Source of the DNA: Nocardia pseudovaccinii NBRC 100343
Lineage (GTDB): Bacteria; Actinomycetota; Actinomycetes; Mycobacteriales; Mycobacteriaceae
Length of the DNA: 34,910 bases
NCBI RefSeq assembly: GCF_001613225.1
Contig: NZ_BDBY01000127.1
Location: forward strand, 1-34,910
Reading direction: 5' to 3'
Shown here: positions 33,552 through 34,910 of the stretch, piece after piece
Layout of the letters: each line of letters opens with the position of its first letter
Position numbering within the stretch: position 1 is the first letter of the stretch
Notes under the pieces: generated by a model
Database searches by the model: none
The model's input: only the letters and a program-made list of their open reading frames with translations
Told to the model about the DNA's origin: nothing
Made by a program: the position numbers and the translations under genes

Positions 33552-34473
33552 AGAAACTCGGACCATGCCGGTACCCGACGGACTCGACGGAATGCGCGTC
33601 GACGCCGGGCTATCCCGGTTGCTCGGTCTGTCCCGCACCGCCGTGGCCGCGCTGGCCGAGGACGGTTCGGTGCAGCTCGACGGCGTCGCCGCGGGCAAAT
33701 CGGATCGGCTCGTGGCGGGGTCCTGGCTGGAGGTCGAGTTCCCGGAACCGAAGCGTGAACTCACCATCGAGCCCGAACCGGTCGAGGGTATGAAGATCCT
33801 CTACGCCGACGATGACATCGTCGCGGTCGACAAGCCGGTCGGCGTCGCGGCGCATACCGGCGTCGGTTGGACCGGGCCGACGGTGGTCGGCGGACTTGCC
33901 GCGGCGGGCTATCGCATCTCGACCTCGGGCGCGCACGAGCGGCAGGGCATTGTGCACCGGCTCGATGTCGGCACCTCCGGGGTCATGGTGGTCGCGCAGT
34001 CCGAACACGCGTACACGGTACTCAAGCGGGCATTCAAACAGCGCACCGTCGATAAGCGCTATCACGCACTGGTACAGGGACATCCGGATCCGAGCAGCGG
34101 CACGATCGATGCGCCGATCGGCCGGGCCCGCGGCGATGCCTGGAAGTTCGCGGTCACCGCGGACGGACGCCCGAGCATTACCCACTACGACACCGTCGAG
34201 GCGTTCCAGGCGGCCAGCCTGCTCGATATTCATCTCGAAACCGGGCGCACCCACCAGATCCGGGTGCATTTCTCCGCGATCCGGCACCCCTGCTGCGGTG
34301 ATCTCACCTATGGCGCGGATCCGCGGCTGGCGGAGCGGCTGGGGCTGGAACGGCAATGGCTGCACGCGCGTTCGCTGGGATTCAACCATCCGGCCGACGG
34401 CCGGTATCTGGAGATCACCAGCGAATATCCCGATGATCTGAAGAACGCACTCGACGTGTTGCGCAATGCCTGA
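33547..34473 (+). CDS. rluD: RluA/RluD-family 23S rRNA pseudouridine synthase
   Basis: 308 residues from GTG 33547, the same length as M. tuberculosis Rv1540 from memory; ATG 33565 is an alternative. An N-terminal S4-like RNA-binding domain (about 10-75, with [20 protein letters not shown]) is followed by the catalytic domain. The catalytic aspartate is Asp140 in [19 protein letters not shown], motif I is [20 protein letters not shown], and the C-terminal [19 protein letters not shown] is present. It isomerises uridines in the large-subunit rRNA; the exact positions are not predictable here, so the symbol is by family. Its end overlaps the next gene's ATG by 8 nt. Confidence 0.9.
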   Translation: MRETRTMPVPDGLDGMRVDAGLSRLLGLSRTAVAALAEDGSVQLDGVAAGKSDRLVAGSWLEVEFPEPKRELTIEPEPVEGMKILYADDDIVAVDKPVGVAAHTGVGWTGPTVVGGLAAAGYRISTSGAHERQGIVHRLDVGTSGVMVVAQSEHAYTVLKRAFKQRTVDKRYHALVQGHPDPSSGTIDAPIGRARGDAWKFAVTADGRPSITHYDTVEAFQAASLLDIHLETGRTHQIRVHFSAIRHPCCGDLTYGADPRLAERLGLERQWLHARSLGFNHPADGRYLEITSEYPDDLKNALDVLRNA

Positions 34474-34910
34474 AACATTGCGCCGCATTGCCATTGCCGT
34501 CGGGGCCGTCGGCTTCGTCGTCCTGATCGTGGTGCTCGGTGTGCTGAATCCCCCGCGACCGTCCGGCATTTCGACCGACCGGCTCGGTCCGGAACGGGGT
34601 GAGCATGTCGCGGATTACCTCGCGCGGGCACGGGATTCGCTGTCGGGTTCGGATAGCGACGAGCACTGGGCGCTGGTCTCGTTCACCGAATCCCTCACCC
34701 CGGACCAGATTCCGGCACATAGCGGCGGCCTGCGCATCGCCGCGGCGAGCCACCATGTGTCGATACCGCGGGTGAACACTCCGATCGTCACGGTTCAACT
34801 GCCCGCGGGAAATGCGGTGGCCGTGGCATCTGCCGACAATGCCGCCTGGCAACTGCTGGCTCAGCACGCGACCGACGATCGCACCAACCACATCAATTCG
34901 GTATCGGCGG
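34466..34910 (+). CDS. Membrane-anchored protein, 3' end outside window
   Basis: At least 148 residues, open to the end of the window. The ATG at 34466 overlaps the pseudouridine synthase stop by 8 nt, so the genes are coupled. One N-terminal helix ([20 protein letters not shown], residues 8-27) is followed by [20 protein letters not shown] and a soluble part with [15 protein letters not shown] and [20 protein letters not shown]. The layout is a single-pass protein with an extracytoplasmic domain. I do not recognise the family. The position directly behind lspA-rluD suggests co-transcription. Confidence 0.75.
   Translation, partial: MPETLRRIAIAVGAVGFVVLIVVLGVLNPPRPSGISTDRLGPERGEHVADYLARARDSLSGSDSDEHWALVSFTESLTPDQIPAHSGGLRIAAASHHVSIPRVNTPIVTVQLPAGNAVAVASADNAAWQLLAQHATDDRTNHINSVSA

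Noticed and set aside
1..34910. tRNA, rRNA, CRISPR arrays, riboswitches, prophage or biosynthetic cluster
   Set aside because: None seen: no cloverleaf with CCA-type arms, no regularly spaced repeats, no phage structural genes and no PKS/NRPS domains. An automated RNA search could still find a weak element.

Overview
The window is GC-rich actinobacterial DNA. I place it in the mycolic-acid group, most likely Nocardia or a close relative. Several proteins (DnaE1, LspA, the RluD-type pseudouridine synthase, IlvA, the deazaflavin-dependent oxidoreductase) match from memory the M. tuberculosis proteins Rv1547, Rv1539, Rv1540, Rv1559 and Rv1558 nearly end to end. The set lspA-rluD, dnaE1, Rv1558-ilvA and treZ/treY is also the Rv1539-Rv1563c neighbourhood, rearranged here. 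Genus is an inference; no rRNA or other marker is present.

Layout. 1-6.3 kb: the 3' part of treY (+), meeting tail-to-tail a DUF2235 alpha/beta hydrolase (-), then a large LuxR-family ATPase regulator (+). 6.3-7.8 kb: an IS701-like element inserted exactly in the stop codon of that regulator, with a 4-bp CTAG target duplication and a frameshifted transposase. 7.8-8.2 kb: no intact gene; a hairpin and a T+G-rich stretch. 8.2-15.2 kb: a small membrane protein, a deazaflavin-dependent oxidoreductase, ilvA, a serine-hydrolase esterase, treZ, a methyltransferase, and a decayed MFS efflux pump. 15.3-19.5 kb: dnaE1 and a DUF3052 gene, both on the minus strand.

19.5-28.0 kb is the most coherent unit. 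It holds a LytS-type histidine kinase, a LytTR response regulator, a small two-helix membrane protein, a first solute:sodium symporter (SSS), a DUF485 protein translationally coupled to a second, ActP/MctC-like symporter, and acetyl-CoA synthetase, closed by a strong hairpin. It reads as a sense-import-activate pathway for acetate, pyruvate or a similar small carboxylate. A secreted PHB-depolymerase-type esterase follows.

29.1-34.9 kb: a relic of a BTAD regulator; a three-gene module (anchored exported protein, DUF6529 membrane protein with candidate haem histidines, Tat-exported Rieske lipoprotein) that looks like an uncharacterised membrane redox system; a VOC protein; a lipoprotein; lspA and rluD separated by a 68-bp palindromic insertion that seems to have split an overlapping stop/start; and the start of a membrane-anchored protein that runs off the window.

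No tRNA, rRNA, CRISPR array, prophage or biosynthetic gene cluster was seen. The strongest candidates for undescribed biology are the Rieske/DUF6529 module, the two-symporter carboxylate locus with its unassigned membrane protein, and the 68-bp lspA-rluD insertion.
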